Shown: piece by piece, positions 42,155 through 54,319 of the stretch
How positions within the stretch are numbered: position 1 is the first letter of the stretch
How the letters are laid out: every line of letters begins with the position of its first letter
Assembly: GCA_934047225.1 (NCBI GenBank)
Contig: OW204000.1
Span: 13,348,001 to 13,412,000 of the forward strand
Origin: Ypsolopha sequella
Taxonomy: Eukaryota; Arthropoda; Insecta; Lepidoptera; Ypsolophidae
Reading direction: 5' to 3'
DNA length: 64,000 nt
Notes under the pieces: model-generated
Told to the model about the DNA's origin: nothing
Seen by the model: the letters and a program-made list of their open reading frames with translations, nothing else
The model's database searches: none
Position numbers and translations under genes: made by a program

Positions 42155-43450
42155 CTGTCCGTCTGAGTTCCGTCAACTTAGATACAATCTGTTTGAACAT
42201 AGGCTTCATTAGGCACCGCACTAATTTCCAAAATATTTTCAATGTGTGACGTCAAAAAACATTTTATTGTGTGTTTTTTTGGGTTAAAATTAATTCTCTA
42301 TATGCACAGAACATTTTAGGTCTTCAACCGTACCTATAGGAACTTAAGTAATTCCACGGACAGCAAGAATTCGTAATTTTGGTTGAAATCCTAAAAAAAA
42401 AATGTTGACGTTTACTGAATATTCTCTGAATATGACGTTCTCGTCTAAATGTTTCCGAACTGAAAGGAATTGAGTAGTTACTGAGAAAATAACCTTCAAC
42501 CGAGAAGGTCTTTTTTGCATAGTCTTATAAATGTATGCGTCAGTAAATAAAAATAGCTCACGCCTGATAAAAGCGGGCTGAGTCTATTATTAATTGATAG
42601 TTGAACAACCTACATTTTTACATTTATCATAGAGAAAACATACAATCAAATAATTTAAATTATTTTGAAATTAAGTGTTACGTATGTTTTTTGCAATTTG
42701 AATGAAAAGCGACATAATTTGAGTGTACACAATAACAAATAAAATAGGAAACTACTACTAAATAGGAATTATATTTATTGTGTATGATCATTTACAACTT
42801 AAAGCTTAAAATAACATAAGTTTGCTAGAAAATACATCGAACTATGGTCGCGTAAAGACACAAGTCATGTTAATTTAATACTTTCTATTTGAAAATAAAA
42901 ATAATAATCACGAATTTTGCGTTTGGGAACGACACCCGTCGCATCCACCTTAACGCCTTTCATTTCCCTCATTTGATTGCATTGCTGATCGTACCTTGTA
43001 TTTGACAGTTCCCGTAGCGAAGGTGCTGACCGTACTCACGTCACATTGCGCATCAGGTTTGAGATGAAACATTTTACTTGTTTTTCGGAAAAATCACTTT
43101 GTGTAAATATGTAAAGGGCCCCAATCACAAATGTTGTTGTAGAGGTCAGTGGCCCCGATATTCCAAGTGGTACGGAGGTTAACGGACCAACTGGGCACTT
43201 TACTCTGCTGGGATAAAACCTGGGACGATTCAACGTACGATTACCTATAGGTAATATTTAAGAAGTGATACTTCCCGCAGGCCGTGCAGGAGAGGGTAAA
43301 AAAACATCCAGGGTAGGAATTGTAAAAAAAAATATATCCAAAAGGTTGTCCTGTGTCTGCAGAGCCTAATGGTAGTCTGATTATTATTCTTGGACGATTT
43401 CTTCCAGAGATATAGGCTGATGTTTGCGATAATTTACCCATGAAAGGTCA
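42155..43450. other. No gene recognised
   Basis: 1.3 kb of AT-rich DNA; two frames of 65 and 66 codons on the minus strand (43036-43441) have no domain. Confidence 0.4.
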
Positions 43451-43454
43451 TCCA

Positions 43455-44060
43455 AAAAAAAAACCCGACCAAGTGCGAGTCAGACTCTAGGTTTCGTATT
43501 CTAGGTTCCGTATTGTGGATGATAAATTCAATATTGTAATTTTTTTGTGAATTTCTCAACCACTTTATTTTTCCTGTAATCTTTACGTAAACACATATTA
43601 CTATGATTTATTTTATATTTTTCGGTCCACCAGTTTTGGAATAAGAGGGACACACACATTTTTTTATGGCTTTTCAAGAATTTCTCGAAATAGATGCAAT
43701 TAAATATAGCCAATCTGTATATTTTACAATTAACTTTTTAATACAATTTGATACCCATATTGTATTTTTATAATATATATATTTTTTAATTTATTTTACT
43801 TCTTTTTTATATTTAACATTTGTGCAAGTTTTTTTTTAATTGCTATAGTTTTCCTGTAATTAGCCAGCTATGATCTATAATCGACATTTTTTTCATATTC
43901 TTCGGTCCATCAGTTTCGGAGATAAGAGGGGGGACATACATACATTTCTCGAAACTAGTGGCAGTAAATATAATAAAAGTATATATTTTTAGAATCAAAT
44001 TTTTATTATCTATAATTTAATACCCATATTGTATTTTTAGAATAATTACCTATTTATATT
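43455..44060 (+). repeat. CCGGCCAAGTGC repeat (F1), third copy
   Basis: CCGACCAAGTGCGAGTCAGA, GGTTCCGTATTGTGGATGAT, TTTCCTGTAATCTTTACGTA, as at 25436. The middle is locally duplicated (TTCGGTCCA(C/T)CAGTTT(T/C)GGA at 43621 and 43901). Confidence 0.7.
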
Positions 44061-44494
44061 AAAACAAAAAACATTAATTATTATTGGATGCTTACCTATG
44101 AAACTGGCGAATAATTCCTGTATTTTAATAGCTATTTCCGTTTTTTGTTTTTTGTTTGAAAGTTGATTTCAAGTTTTTACATATACGTATTAAATTTTGT
44201 TTTTATTTTCAGTAAGATAACTAAAAATAAATCTTCAAAAACAGTTCGTAATAAATGCTACCCATTTCAGTGATAAGATTCGTAATAATTTTTTACAGCT
44301 GACACTTTTTAAAAATTAAATTAATGTTGCTGTTAGCTTAATATTGTCTCATCCATACACAAAAGAAATCATAAAATTTGGATTTGTAATTCCTAAAAAA
44401 AATGCAAAAGTATTAGTACTGAAAATTGAGCTTCCTTCAAATTCTCCATACAAAACGCAATTTCATACAGTGTCTGTCGTCGGTGGACGATACT
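44061..44494. other. No gene recognised
   Basis: Words such as AATTTGGATTTGTAATTCCT and AGCTTAATATTGTCTCATCC are inverted copies of 13785-13855, so this is another dispersed repeat. Confidence 0.45.
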
Positions 44495-45857
44495 GCAATG
44501 TCTGCAGAGTCATCGTCCACTGTCTGCAGAGTCATCGTCCACTGTCTGCAGAGTCATCGTCCACTGTCTGCAGAGTCATCGTCCACTGTCTGCAGAGTCA
44601 TCGTGCACTGTCTGCAGAGTCATCGTCCACTGTCTGCAGAGTCATCGTCCACTGTCTGCAGAGTCATCGTGCACTGTCTGCAGAGTCATCGTCCACTGAC
44701 GTCCACTGTCTGCAGAGTCATCGTCCACTGACGTCCACTGTCTGCAGAGTCATCGTCCACTGACGTCCACTGTCTGCAGAGTCATCGTCCACTGACGTCC
44801 ACTGTCTGCAGAGTCATCGTCCACTGCCTGCAAAATCAACGTCCACTGTCTACAGAGTCATCGTCCAAGGACGTCCACTGTCTGCAGAATCATTGTCCAC
44901 TGCCTGCAGAGTTATCGTCCACTGTCTGCAGAATCATCGTCCACTGCCTGCAAAGTCATCGTCCACTGACGTCCACTGTCTGCAGAGTCATCGTCCACTG
45001 CCTGCAGAGTCATCGTCCAATGTCAACAGAGTCATCGTCCAAGGACGTCCACTGTCTGCAGAAGCATCGTCCACTGCCTGCAAAGTCATCGTCCACTGTC
45101 TGCAAAATCATCATCCACTGCCTGCAGAGTCATCGTCCACTGTCTGCAGAATCATCCTCCACTGTTTGCAGAGTCATCGTCCACTGTCTGCAGAGTCATC
45201 GTGCACTGTCTGCAGAGTCATCGTCCACTGACGTCCACTGTCTGCAGAGTCATCGTCCACTGACGTCCACTGTCTGCAGAGTCATCGTCCACTGCCTGCA
45301 AAATCAACGTCCACTGTCTACAGAGTCATCGTCCAAGGACGTCCACTGTCTGCAGAATCATTGTCCACTGCCTGCAGAGTTATCGTCCACTGTCTGCAGA
45401 ATCATCGTCCACTGCCTGCAAAGTCATCGTCCACTGACGTCCACTGTCTGCAGAGTCATCGTCCACTGCCTGCAGAGTCATCGTCCAATGTCAACAGAGT
45501 CATCGTCCAAGGACGTCCACTGTCTGCAGAAGCATCGTCCACTGCCTGCAAAGTCATCGTCCACTCTCTGCAAAATCATCATCCACTGCCTGCAGAGTCA
45601 TCGTCCACTGTCTGCAGAGTCATCGTTCACTGTCTGCAGAGTCATCGTCCACTGTCTACAGAGTCATCGTCCAAGGACGTCCACTGTCTGCAGAGTCATC
45701 GTCCACTGTCTACAGAATCATCGTCCACTGCCTGCAAAGTCATCGTCCACTGTCTGCAGAGTCATCGTCCAAGGACGTCCACTGTCTGCAGAAGCATCGT
45801 CCACTGCCTGCAGAGTCATCGTCCACTGTCTGCAGAGTCATCGTCCACTGACGTCCA
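44495..45857. repeat. 22-bp satellite with 468-bp higher-order period
   Basis: Basic unit CTGTCTGCAGAGTCATCGTC plus CA, in head-to-tail copies with common variants (CCTGCAAAGTCATC; CAAGGACGTC; an added ACGTCCACTG). The segment from 44821 recurs from 45289, 468 bp later, with only scattered differences. Each unit carries a PstI site CTGCAG. Because 22 is not a multiple of 3 and the unit lacks stops, all three forward frames are open and encode the same 22-residue peptide in different phases; it is not a gene. Confidence 0.95.
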
Positions 45858-46479
45858 TGACAATGTTTTCATTCAACTTGCATTAATAAGATTGAATATA
45901 CACACACTAAGAAAGAGATATATGGTTAATTTATTTACAGTTAAGTTACTTACAGCCTTTTTTGGTGGTCATTAAACTGTGAACGCATGAAAATGCCTAC
46001 AATAAAGCCTAATGGCTGTTAGCGAACAATACGTGATCATTGAAGCAAGTTTGGCTTATCACCAACAAGATTAAGGCATGACGTTGCCATTCGTGCTTAA
46101 AAGCTTCTGAAATGTCAGCATCTTCTCTAAAAACTTCGGGTAGTTCAGCAATGATCAGAAAAGGCCCTATGTCTTATATTTCTATGTACCGCAAAATTTG
46201 AACTGAAGCAAAGTTAGAAAAATTGTATGCCGCCATCTTGAAACAAGTGTACCATAAAAACATTAACATGACATCACATATTAGCAATGATATCTACATA
46301 TATTTACAACAAAGTCCCAAGTATGGTTAAAGGGAATAATCCGTTAAAACTAGATTACGTTAGCTTTTATGCCTGTTTTCACTAACCTTATAGGTGACGC
46401 CTAAATCGGATACCTATATTTAAGAACTTATTTTTAATTATTTAGGCATCCGATGTACGTGTAACCTAATACTTTATAT
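45858..46479. other. No gene recognised
   Basis: AT-rich spacer after the satellite. Confidence 0.4.
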
Positions 46480-46803
46480 TCTCTGCTTAACCGGTCGGCC
46501 TCAGCTTCAGGCTTCTTCTCGCGACGGCGGCGTTGTATAGAGCCAGCCATGGGTCGCCGTTCGCGCGTCTTGTCCGGCTTTGAGTGACTTGTAATCTCGG
46601 GATGGCAGTGTGCGGGGAGGCGGGGAGACGCGCCAGTGATCGAGCGCACAGGACGACCCTAGTGTCGAGCGCTTTGAGCGTGCGAGCGCGCTATACATCC
46701 GATGCGGTCAAAGGCGCCGACGGGTGTCGTGGCAGGGCAAAAACCGCCTTGAAGCGCAGCAAGAAGTGCTGCCGGAAGCCTGAAGCTGTGGCCCTGGCGT
46801 AAG
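46480..46803 (+). other. GC-rich candidate first exon with strong splice donor
   Basis: CpG-rich island in an AT-rich setting. It ends at AAG/GTGAGT (intron start 46804), a full consensus 5' splice site. A 72-codon frame (46584-46802) rich in Arg, Ala and Cys ends one base before the donor but looks like a by-product of GC content. Best read as a 5' non-coding exon and promoter of a gene whose other exons lie outside or were not recognised; it could also be a chance GC patch. Confidence 0.4.
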
Positions 46804-47161
46804 GTGAGTGAAAACGGCCACTAAACCTGTAAGTTATACTCTTTATAAGTTATACTAGTAGTTACACTGTCTTTCACTTCACTTTATAGTTTTATAATCA
46901 TATATAGCTGAAATAAATATATATGGAAGAATAAGTAGATTGTGTTGTGAAGTCAAGTAAGGATACCCCAAACACGAGAGTTCTACATCCACGCACTCGA
47001 TATTTATAGACATTTAATCCAGGTGTAACTTGAGCAACTATTTATTCAACTAGTTTTCTTTTTCTACTTCACTTTTGACTTTTAACCATCTGCATACCCA
47101 GCTATAGTTTTTAGTACCATCTTGCAATCGCTTAGTTAGTTTAGGAAGTTGACTGCGAGGG
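46804..47161. other. No gene recognised
   Basis: Would be intron if the preceding exon candidate is correct. Confidence 0.3.
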
Positions 47162-47165
47162 TTAA

Positions 47166-47532
47166 GAGCGGTTTTGCAGCCGGGTTGGGAAAAACCCGCC
47201 TTTTTCTCATTCATTGAAACAGAACACTTATATTTAAAGTTAACTCAATAGTTATTCAATAGTTATTCAACAAAACCTCATTACCTATGTATTGTGTATG
47301 CTGCCAAAGCAAAGTTTCCATTGGTTTCTGTAAAATAGTTTTTCTTTTTTTGTTCAAAGTCTTTGAAATACTAATTTACAGAAACCAATGGAAACTTTGC
47401 GATGGCAACATACACAATACATCGGTAATAGGGTTTTGTTGAATAACTATTGATTCAATTTTGAATATAAGTGTTCTGTTTCGTTTAATTAGAAAAGGAT
47501 GGGTTTTTCACAATCCGGCTGCAAAACCGCTC
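47166..47532. mobile_element. MITE family A, copy 2 (TTAA target)
   Basis: GAGCGGTTTTGCAGCCGG... and the inverted ...CCGGCTGCAAAACCGCTC bound 367 bp, flanked by TTAA (47162-47165 and 47533-47536), the piggyBac-type target. Arms pair over more than 150 bp. Best preserved copy of the family. Confidence 0.9.
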
Positions 47533-47536
47533 TTAA

Positions 47537-48639
47537 AAAGTACAATTAAATTAGTAGCCAAATGTAAGCGAATAAAAGATGGTAATGAAAACTGCACTTG
47601 ATAAAAAATCAAAAGCGATAAAAGAAGACTACTTGAATATCCTTTATGTAAACAAAGCTTTAAAGCTTAAAATAAAGTAGCCCTCAAAAGAGTCTTAAAA
47701 CGAACCTTGTCCATTTTAGCTATCGTGATGGCCCAAATCTTGAAACCTCGCACTTTAGGCATATTGCAACACCAGCAATGCGTTATTTTGCGTTCAGCAT
47801 TAAGATTTATCTGTACGATTATGGAACTGATAGTAATCGTACTAAATGAGTTACCGTAGTTAACAAGCATTGAATAGTTGACATTTTGCTAAACGTGCGT
47901 AAAAACGGTTATTTAGTAATCTACAACTTTAATTGGTATAGTCACTTTAAGGGGCTTAGTCCTGCTCTAATGCTTTTCTGTTTTAACTGTCTATCCTGTT
48001 CTAATCAGACACCGCGCAGGCAAAACTTCAGTTATTTTGAACTCTCGGCCACATAAAGACATTAACTATAATTTCTTTATGTAATAAAGATGGCTTTTTC
48101 TAGTAAGTATGTGCGTGTGTTAGGTTCATTTCAATCGGGTTTGAAATATGGAAACTGAATCGCTTTTTTCGTGAAATTTGTGCTTTTTTAAAAGTAATAT
48201 AATTAAAAGAAGATTGAAAGTATGTTTATTTATAAAGTGTAATTAATAATTGTCTTGAGTCAAAAAATAAATAATATTTTTTCAAATTTTTACCATCTAC
48301 TTTGACGGAACTGAATCCACTGCAAAACTGAACTTTAGCATAGTGGAGCCCCTTATTAAAATAATTGATTGTTCTTATAAATCAACGAAAAAGTAATTGA
48401 TACTTAAATTTAATAAGAAGTACGAACAAGACATTAGTAAATAGTTACAAAACATGTTGGAGTAATAAGTCTCTGTACTCTAGAATAAATAGTTTTTGTC
48501 TAATGACTATATTGCTACACGATGTCTGTAGCTAATTAGGTTTTGTTGTTATAAGACCAACAGTGAATCGAAATTAGACTCTGTAAATGTTTAAGAAGAG
48601 AATTTCAAAATTTTTGAATAAAAAAGAAAAAATGTAGCT
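47537..48639. other. Intergenic, with a piece of the 36651 repeat
   Basis: 47953-48005 (TTAGTCCTGCTCTAATGCTT...CTGTCTATCC) matches 36760-36800. A 67-codon minus frame at 47667-47870 has no domain. Confidence 0.4.
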
Positions 48640-48906
48640 TACAGAAACCAATCACATCGCGCTCACCAACCCGCCTGCCCAGCGTGTGTGAGTATGGGCA
48701 ATTCTTCCAGGATGACCGCCGGGAGTGGCAAAGTCCTGGAACGGCTTATGTCCAGCAGTAGACGAACTAGGCTGATGGATGGAATGGAAACTTTGCGATG
48801 GCAGCATACACAATACTTAGGGTAATAAGTAATAAGAATTTAAGTATTCTGTTTCGATTAATTAGAAAAACGTGGGTTTTTTACTACACGGCTGCGAAAC
48901 CGCTTT
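48640..48906. mobile_element. MITE family A, copy 3, split by an insertion
   Basis: The right half ends GGCTGCGAAACCGC, and the internal CAGAAACCAATGGAAAC word is split after CCAAT by the insertion at 48653-48782. The left half is absent. Confidence 0.75.
48653..48782 (-). mobile_element. Dispersed element inserted in MITE A
   Basis: About 130 bp (CACATCGCGCTCACCAACCC ... GTCCAGCAGTAGACGAACTA) matching 56603-56740 in the opposite orientation. A minimal AAT duplication flanks it. The word resembles the GTCCACTGCTGGACATAGGC-type repeat tail of lepidopteran LINEs. Confidence 0.7.
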
Positions 48907-49683
48907 TTAAAAAAGTCCAATGTCTCCAAGATGAGAATTTTTGGCTCCTTATACATAGCGACTCAGGGTTGAAAATGTATAGAGCGAAAAAAATTCTTTA
49001 TTAAATTTTCAGAAATAAATTTTAGCACCTATGGTGATCTTATAACTGAGTGTTCATATGTGTGTAAATGAAACAAAATTAATAAATTAAAAATGAGTTC
49101 AAAAGGTAAAACCCGACTACTGTAAAGCTGCTCTGCATATACTTTATCACGAAATTATATCCCCAAAATAATTTAAATAAAAAATGAGTTCAAAAAGTAA
49201 AACCCGACTACTGTAATATTGTAACAGATCGGACCTCATCTGTTCACGTCTCAATTCACAAATAAATGTTCTTATAATGAACAGGAAGATTGTTGTATTG
49301 TTGTATGTAATCAAATAAATTACGTTTAAATAAATAAAGCAAATTGAAATCGATCGCGTCAAATTACTGATTTTAAATAATAAATACAGTAAACTAAACC
49401 TCTGGCCCAAGCAATCGGTCCAATATTAAATAGATTAAAAACAAACTTTCAATTTCAAACATGATGGTTTCCATTCATGCGTGAACCCTAGTAAGCTGTA
49501 AGTTATTACAATGTAGACGAGACGGCGGCACTGGCAGTTGCTGTATACCCATCTCACTCGCTCTTATATCTGTTATCATTTTGTCTCTTTTGGTCGATTT
49601 CTTATTGGCGTCAAAAGGACTGCGAGGATTTCATAGGAAAATGGATCTTGTAACAATATGCATTAGGTTGACTCCAATAAGGT
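48907..49683. other. No gene recognised
   Basis: AAAAATGAGTTCAAAAGGTA then AAACCCGACTACTGTAA occurs twice (49088 and 49182), a local duplication of about 95 bp, and part of it recurs in reverse at 53520-53545. Confidence 0.5.
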
Positions 49684-49803
49684 GTGAACAAAGAGTACGG
49701 TGAGAACGAAGAGAATGCAGAGATTGGTGAGAACAGGGAGTACAGAGAGTACGGAGAGTATGGAGAGAAGGAAGAGTATGGAGAGTACGGAGAGAACAGC
49801 ACC
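49684..49803. repeat. Purine-rich minisatellite (GAGTACGGA)
   Basis: Degenerate GAGTAYGGAGAG-type units. They leave frames open on both strands (EYGE- or SPYS-like), which are repeat artefacts. Confidence 0.75.
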
Positions 49804-52800
49804 GAGTATATAAGGTCATGGAAAAGCGGTTTGGGGATCAGATATTTTTATACCATCGTCGAAGTGCTGTCAAAAAGTCTCAAGGTGAAGTCTTATACCA
49901 AGTTCAGAGTATTGTTACGGGGTGGGTTTTCTTTGCTTCAATAGTAATTTTGTTTTCGGAACTTGCGATTAAAATACGGAATGTGTCAATCTGTCTGTTC
50001 GTTTGATCACGGGGTCATTTCGCGTTAGCGTTAGCTTTTAGGTGGCTGTATGCCTTTTATCGTAAGTAGATTCGGTTATGGTCAATAGTTTTTGACTTTT
50101 CCGACTCGGAGATTGACACAGACGCGTTTGAATTCGTATAGGGTGAGCGAGGAACGAGCTAGATTCCGCGATATGTAAAGGGTTCGATAATCGTCTTTTC
50201 AAGTTCCGAAATTTAAAGTAGGTACGTACTTAAATAATGTAGTAGTGCATAGGTCGATTCAGGGGTTGATGGGGAGGACAGGGAGTATGGTCTCTTCTTA
50301 GTAATGCCGGACGTGGAAACGGGAAGATGTACCAGGGTGACATTGTGGCATAGGGCTAGTCGCTGGGATATCTTGAAGAGTCAGGCAGGGAACTTACAGA
50401 GCGGATGTCGCACTGGACTTAAGGCTCGGGTCACCTATTGGTGTGAACGACAGAATTTAGTTTTAACCTCCTCTGGAGGGAAGCAAGCGTCTGGGATGGC
50501 CTTGCGCCAGTTTTACATACTGGAAACACATCCTCCATGAAAGGCGATGTTTATGGCAAAGCGTCCGTGCCGTGAAGAGGTTGCGATTTGTTCTAACCTT
50601 TGTCATCTGACTGAGCTGGTCATGGTCTCATATCTATATATTTATATATACACATGAACATATAGGCTATCCCAGCCAGCGGGGTGACGTCCTTCTTACC
50701 TACTGTATCACCCCCTGTCTGAGTAGGGCAAAGTTTTAGGGTGTTAGGCACACACAGGGGTTCCAACTTGCCCCGCGTCTTTCTGTCGATTAGTTGAGGG
50801 GTTGTATGGTGTTTGCTAGCACAATATACAACCACACACACGGTTAATTGTAAATGTGAGGTGACGGACCTCTAGCCTTGAAATCCACACATTTGAAAGC
50901 CTAGGAATACTTGATTTTAGGGCCAAATGTTAGGCAGGTAAATTCTAAAATAAAGTCTACTGTTAGGGTATTAATAATTTATTTTTGAGAAATTATACTT
51001 AGTGGGAGGTATCAGGTAACCTTCATTATTGTTTAGGAAAAATAGGTCAGTAAATTTAGGTTGGTTTAGGTTATAAGGTTCCAAGTACATAGGGATCTCT
51101 GAAAATTATATTTTAGTGGTTCAGGAATAAGTGTTGTTTGTTGACTAGGTTCATTATTTATTATAGATGGTTTTATAAACCCACAAAACCCTAATTTTTA
51201 ATACTAAAGCATAAGGCTTCGATATTGGCAATAAATATGAAATGATATCAGTATTGGAAAACATTTGAGTTTCACCACTTAGGGACCTCTAAATATGATG
51301 TGCTTACTTAGGTATTTCTTTTGAGAAGTAAGGAGGCTCGAGTTTGGCACAAGAATATGCCTAAGTGATAGAGGAGGCATAAATAAGTCTTGATTTTGAA
51401 TTCAGGTTGATTCTGGACTATAAAAGGTCATAACTGTAGTACCTACCAAACCCTTCTTAAGGTCAGTTCTTAGTGAAACTAAGTTGAAATAATCTTAATT
51501 TATATTTATCAAGAAATATGAGCCTTTTACGAATCAAATCAAATAATCTGATTGTAGGAGTCCAAAAATAGAGTGCAGTGACTTGACGGCATTGTTTGGT
51601 TAGTACTTACTATCCAGAAGAAAGTTCTTAGGTGAAATAAGAAATGGCTTTGATTTTAATACCCATTTGACTGTTAAATTATTTACTTACTGTGGAAATA
51701 GCTCTGGGAGATTTTATTCAAGAAATAAGAATAATTTCAATCTTTATCAATATTCAATAAACTTAAAATACAAATGATGTATTTGTTTGCATAAAAGTTT
51801 TCCATTGTCTGGCAAACAAGGCCTTAACTATTACTATACACCAAATATGGGGTAGTAAAAGTTGTATCTTCGTCATTGGAAATAAATAAATACATCTATG
51901 GAACAAAAACTAAGTTCTATTAGTATTATTATTACTACTTTACCTAGAGCAGGTTTCTCAATCAAAAGTACTTACTTATATTGAAATTATTCTATTCAGT
52001 AGTTATAAAATTGACTACATAAATGGCTGTGATTTGTGAAGGATTGAAAGGAATTCTTACCCATCATTTACAATTATATAAAGATAAAACTACTAGTATA
52101 AAGTAGTTAGTTGCCTATTAAATTCATTTACATAAGGTAATTTATATTGGCTAATTTTCATGTAAGGGATTCATTAAATGAAACCTATGTACACATGAAT
52201 GAAGGTACGGTAATTAGGTAACTGGTATTGAGTCTGGTAATGGTATAAAAAGATGTCCATATGATGAATTGTGTCTTTGGTATGATTAAGACACGTGCTG
52301 ATGGATTCAACATCTTTTCTAATTTATTTTTAGTAAATTATCTTTATAATATTTTATAAAACATGTACCTTAATTCAAAGAACTAAGTTTCATTTAAAAC
52401 AAACAACCGTCTAACTTTGATACTATGGTTTTGTTCGTACTATATTATGAACTTTACATCTCTAGTTTGGAAAGCCAATTTTAATTACTGTGCATTATAT
52501 TTGCTGAGAAATGCCTAAATGAGATTAAATAAAACACCAGTTATTCTAAAATATATTCAACCAAATATTTTTCATAAATTACAGCTGTTATGTCACCTCA
52601 AAGTTCTTTTAACTTTAATTCCTCAGCTAGAGATCTCTCTTTAGCTATCTAACCTTCTCAAGACACTAAAAGTTAATAGTGCTAGGGACTAAAATTGTTT
52701 CTGAAAGCAATCATATATTGTACTTAAAAGACAGACAGATAAACACTCTTTATTTGGATTCATGCTCATAAGTTTGAAGTTTGCACTCTTAAATTAATCT

Positions 52801-53215
52801 TTCAGTATAATGTGGACTACTGATGAGAGCACAGCACTTAAATATTATTTCAAGTTAATGTTTATTCATTCAATAAAGTGAAGTCTCCTGACTAGAGCAC
52901 AGCTCTTAAATTGCTTCAAGTTAACGTTTGTTTATGATTGATAATAGGTAGTTATTATTATAACAGAATAGGACTTTTAATAGGGGGTTTGTCTAGCTAA
53001 CTTCATCTCTGAATCACTTGTAAAGAATTTAGGTTACTACTTAAGGCACGACGTAAGCTTCTACTCTGACGATCACACTTTGGCCATATATCTGTTAAAA
53101 TCATTTCTATTAAGCACCAAACGTTAAGCTATGTAGGTTGTAAGTGGTTTGTTATTGGGAGGATTTGACGGAGTTCAGTGTGAGCAGTAGTGGGTTTTAC
53201 AAGAGGTTTTAGTAC
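49804..53215. other. 3.4 kb without recognisable genes
   Basis: 50280-50560 and 50660-50840 are GC-richer with LTR-retroelement-like leader composition (GGTGACGTCCTTCTTACC; GGGGTTCCAACTTGCCCCGC), but no gag or pol frame exists. 50880-53200 is AT-rich with almost no open frames. It may be the remains of one large, heavily decayed element. Nothing can be named. Confidence 0.4.
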
Positions 53216-53505
53216 AATATCACGTTCTAAAAAGTATGAAACAAGAAAATATTCTCATCTGAAATTGTTATGTACGAAACATATTTATCGTCTATTAAAT
53301 AAACAACTTACACGTAATACATTTCAATGTATTTAATAAATATTCATAGTGATGTTTAGAGGATCGCCGTGGTCATATGCCACTGTGCCCTAAAGCTTAT
53401 GATCGCTTACAGTTTATTTAATAGACGATAAATATTGATTCGTTTGTACATAACAATTTCAGATGAGAATATTTTCTTGTTTCATACTTTTTAGAACGTG
53501 ATATT
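53216..53505. mobile_element. Foldback MITE, about 90-bp arms
   Basis: AATATCACGTTCTAAAAAGT...TTATCGTCTATTAAATAAAC pairs with 53411-53505 with very few mismatches. The centre (GGATCGCCGTGGTCATATGC) is unique. Confidence 0.9.
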
Positions 53506-54096
53506 ACAGTAACTAGTTGGGTTTTACTTTTTGAACTCATTTTTATTTAAATTATTTTGTGGATATAATTTTGTGATAAAGTATATGCAGAGCAGCTTTA
53601 TATATACATACGTATTTCTTCGGAAGGATTGGAGACAATTTGCAGTGAAGCTTGATTTTATAGATATTATTCCCAATAATCGGATGCAGGCAAGCAAAGC
53701 AACAGCTAACAATATATATATATTTTGAAATGTGCGAATTAAGCCCTTTCATTTGATACCCAATACGGCATTATTAATACATTTTATTTTTGTTCATGAC
53801 TTTATGCCTTCTAGAGGGCGGTATATTAAATTTAATGTAATTTCACGTATCCTATAACTAGCGGACAATCAAGACGCTTTCAACGATACCTCATTTGTTA
53901 AATTATGATAAGTAGTTTAGAAGTTATGAGGGAACAGATGAACATTCATACATACATACATACCGGTAAAAATCATAACCCTTCTTTTTGCTTCGCCGTA
54001 GTCGGGTAAAAAGTAGACATTGATTTTTGATAACACTTGAAGAAAAATACATGTATGGAGCGCGATCGCTTCTTGTGTACTTAGACGGGTTATACT
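53506..54096. other. Repeat debris
   Basis: 53740-54010 (TTTCATTTGATACCCAATAC, TATGCCTTCTAGAGGGCGGT, CTTCGCCGTAGTCGGGTAAA) is a dispersed lepidopteran repeat tail. Small frames are incidental. Confidence 0.45.
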
Positions 54097-54309
54097 TAAG
54101 GTTGCCAGATGGGAAAACCAAAATATCTGGGCAAAATTTTAAAAAGTCGGGATTTTGGGATTATGGTCGGGACAAATAAATATTACGAATCAAAAATATT
54201 TTTCATTACTATTAAAATTAAAGTAATTAGTGTAATTACAACAAAATACTTTTTCACCATATGAAATGTCGGGACAATCCCGACGAATCCCGACCATCTG
54301 GCAACCCTA
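54097..54309. mobile_element. hAT-type MITE, short TAAGGTTGCCAG copy
   Basis: TAAGGTTGCCAGATGG at the left and CCATCTGGCAACCCTA at the right, flanked by perfect GTTATACT (54089-54096 and 54310-54317). 213 bp. Same end sequence as 26683-27247 but a different interior (repeated CGGGA words). Confidence 0.9.
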
Positions 54310-54319
54310 GTTATACTGC

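Noticed and set aside
44700..44780. Further CUGACG hammerhead core in the satellite (CACTGACGTCCACTG)
   Set aside because: No following stem or GAAA; simply part of the repeat unit.
45020..45886. 288-codon and 204-codon frames in the 22-bp satellite
   Set aside because: Open frames are a consequence of a stop-free 22-bp unit; identical peptide in all phases and no start context.
46584..46802. 72-codon frame as a protein-coding exon
   Set aside because: Composition reflects CpG content, no signal or domain; the splice donor is more informative than the frame.
49684..49944. 86-codon frame with EYGE repeats
   Set aside because: Derived from a purine-rich minisatellite; both strands open.
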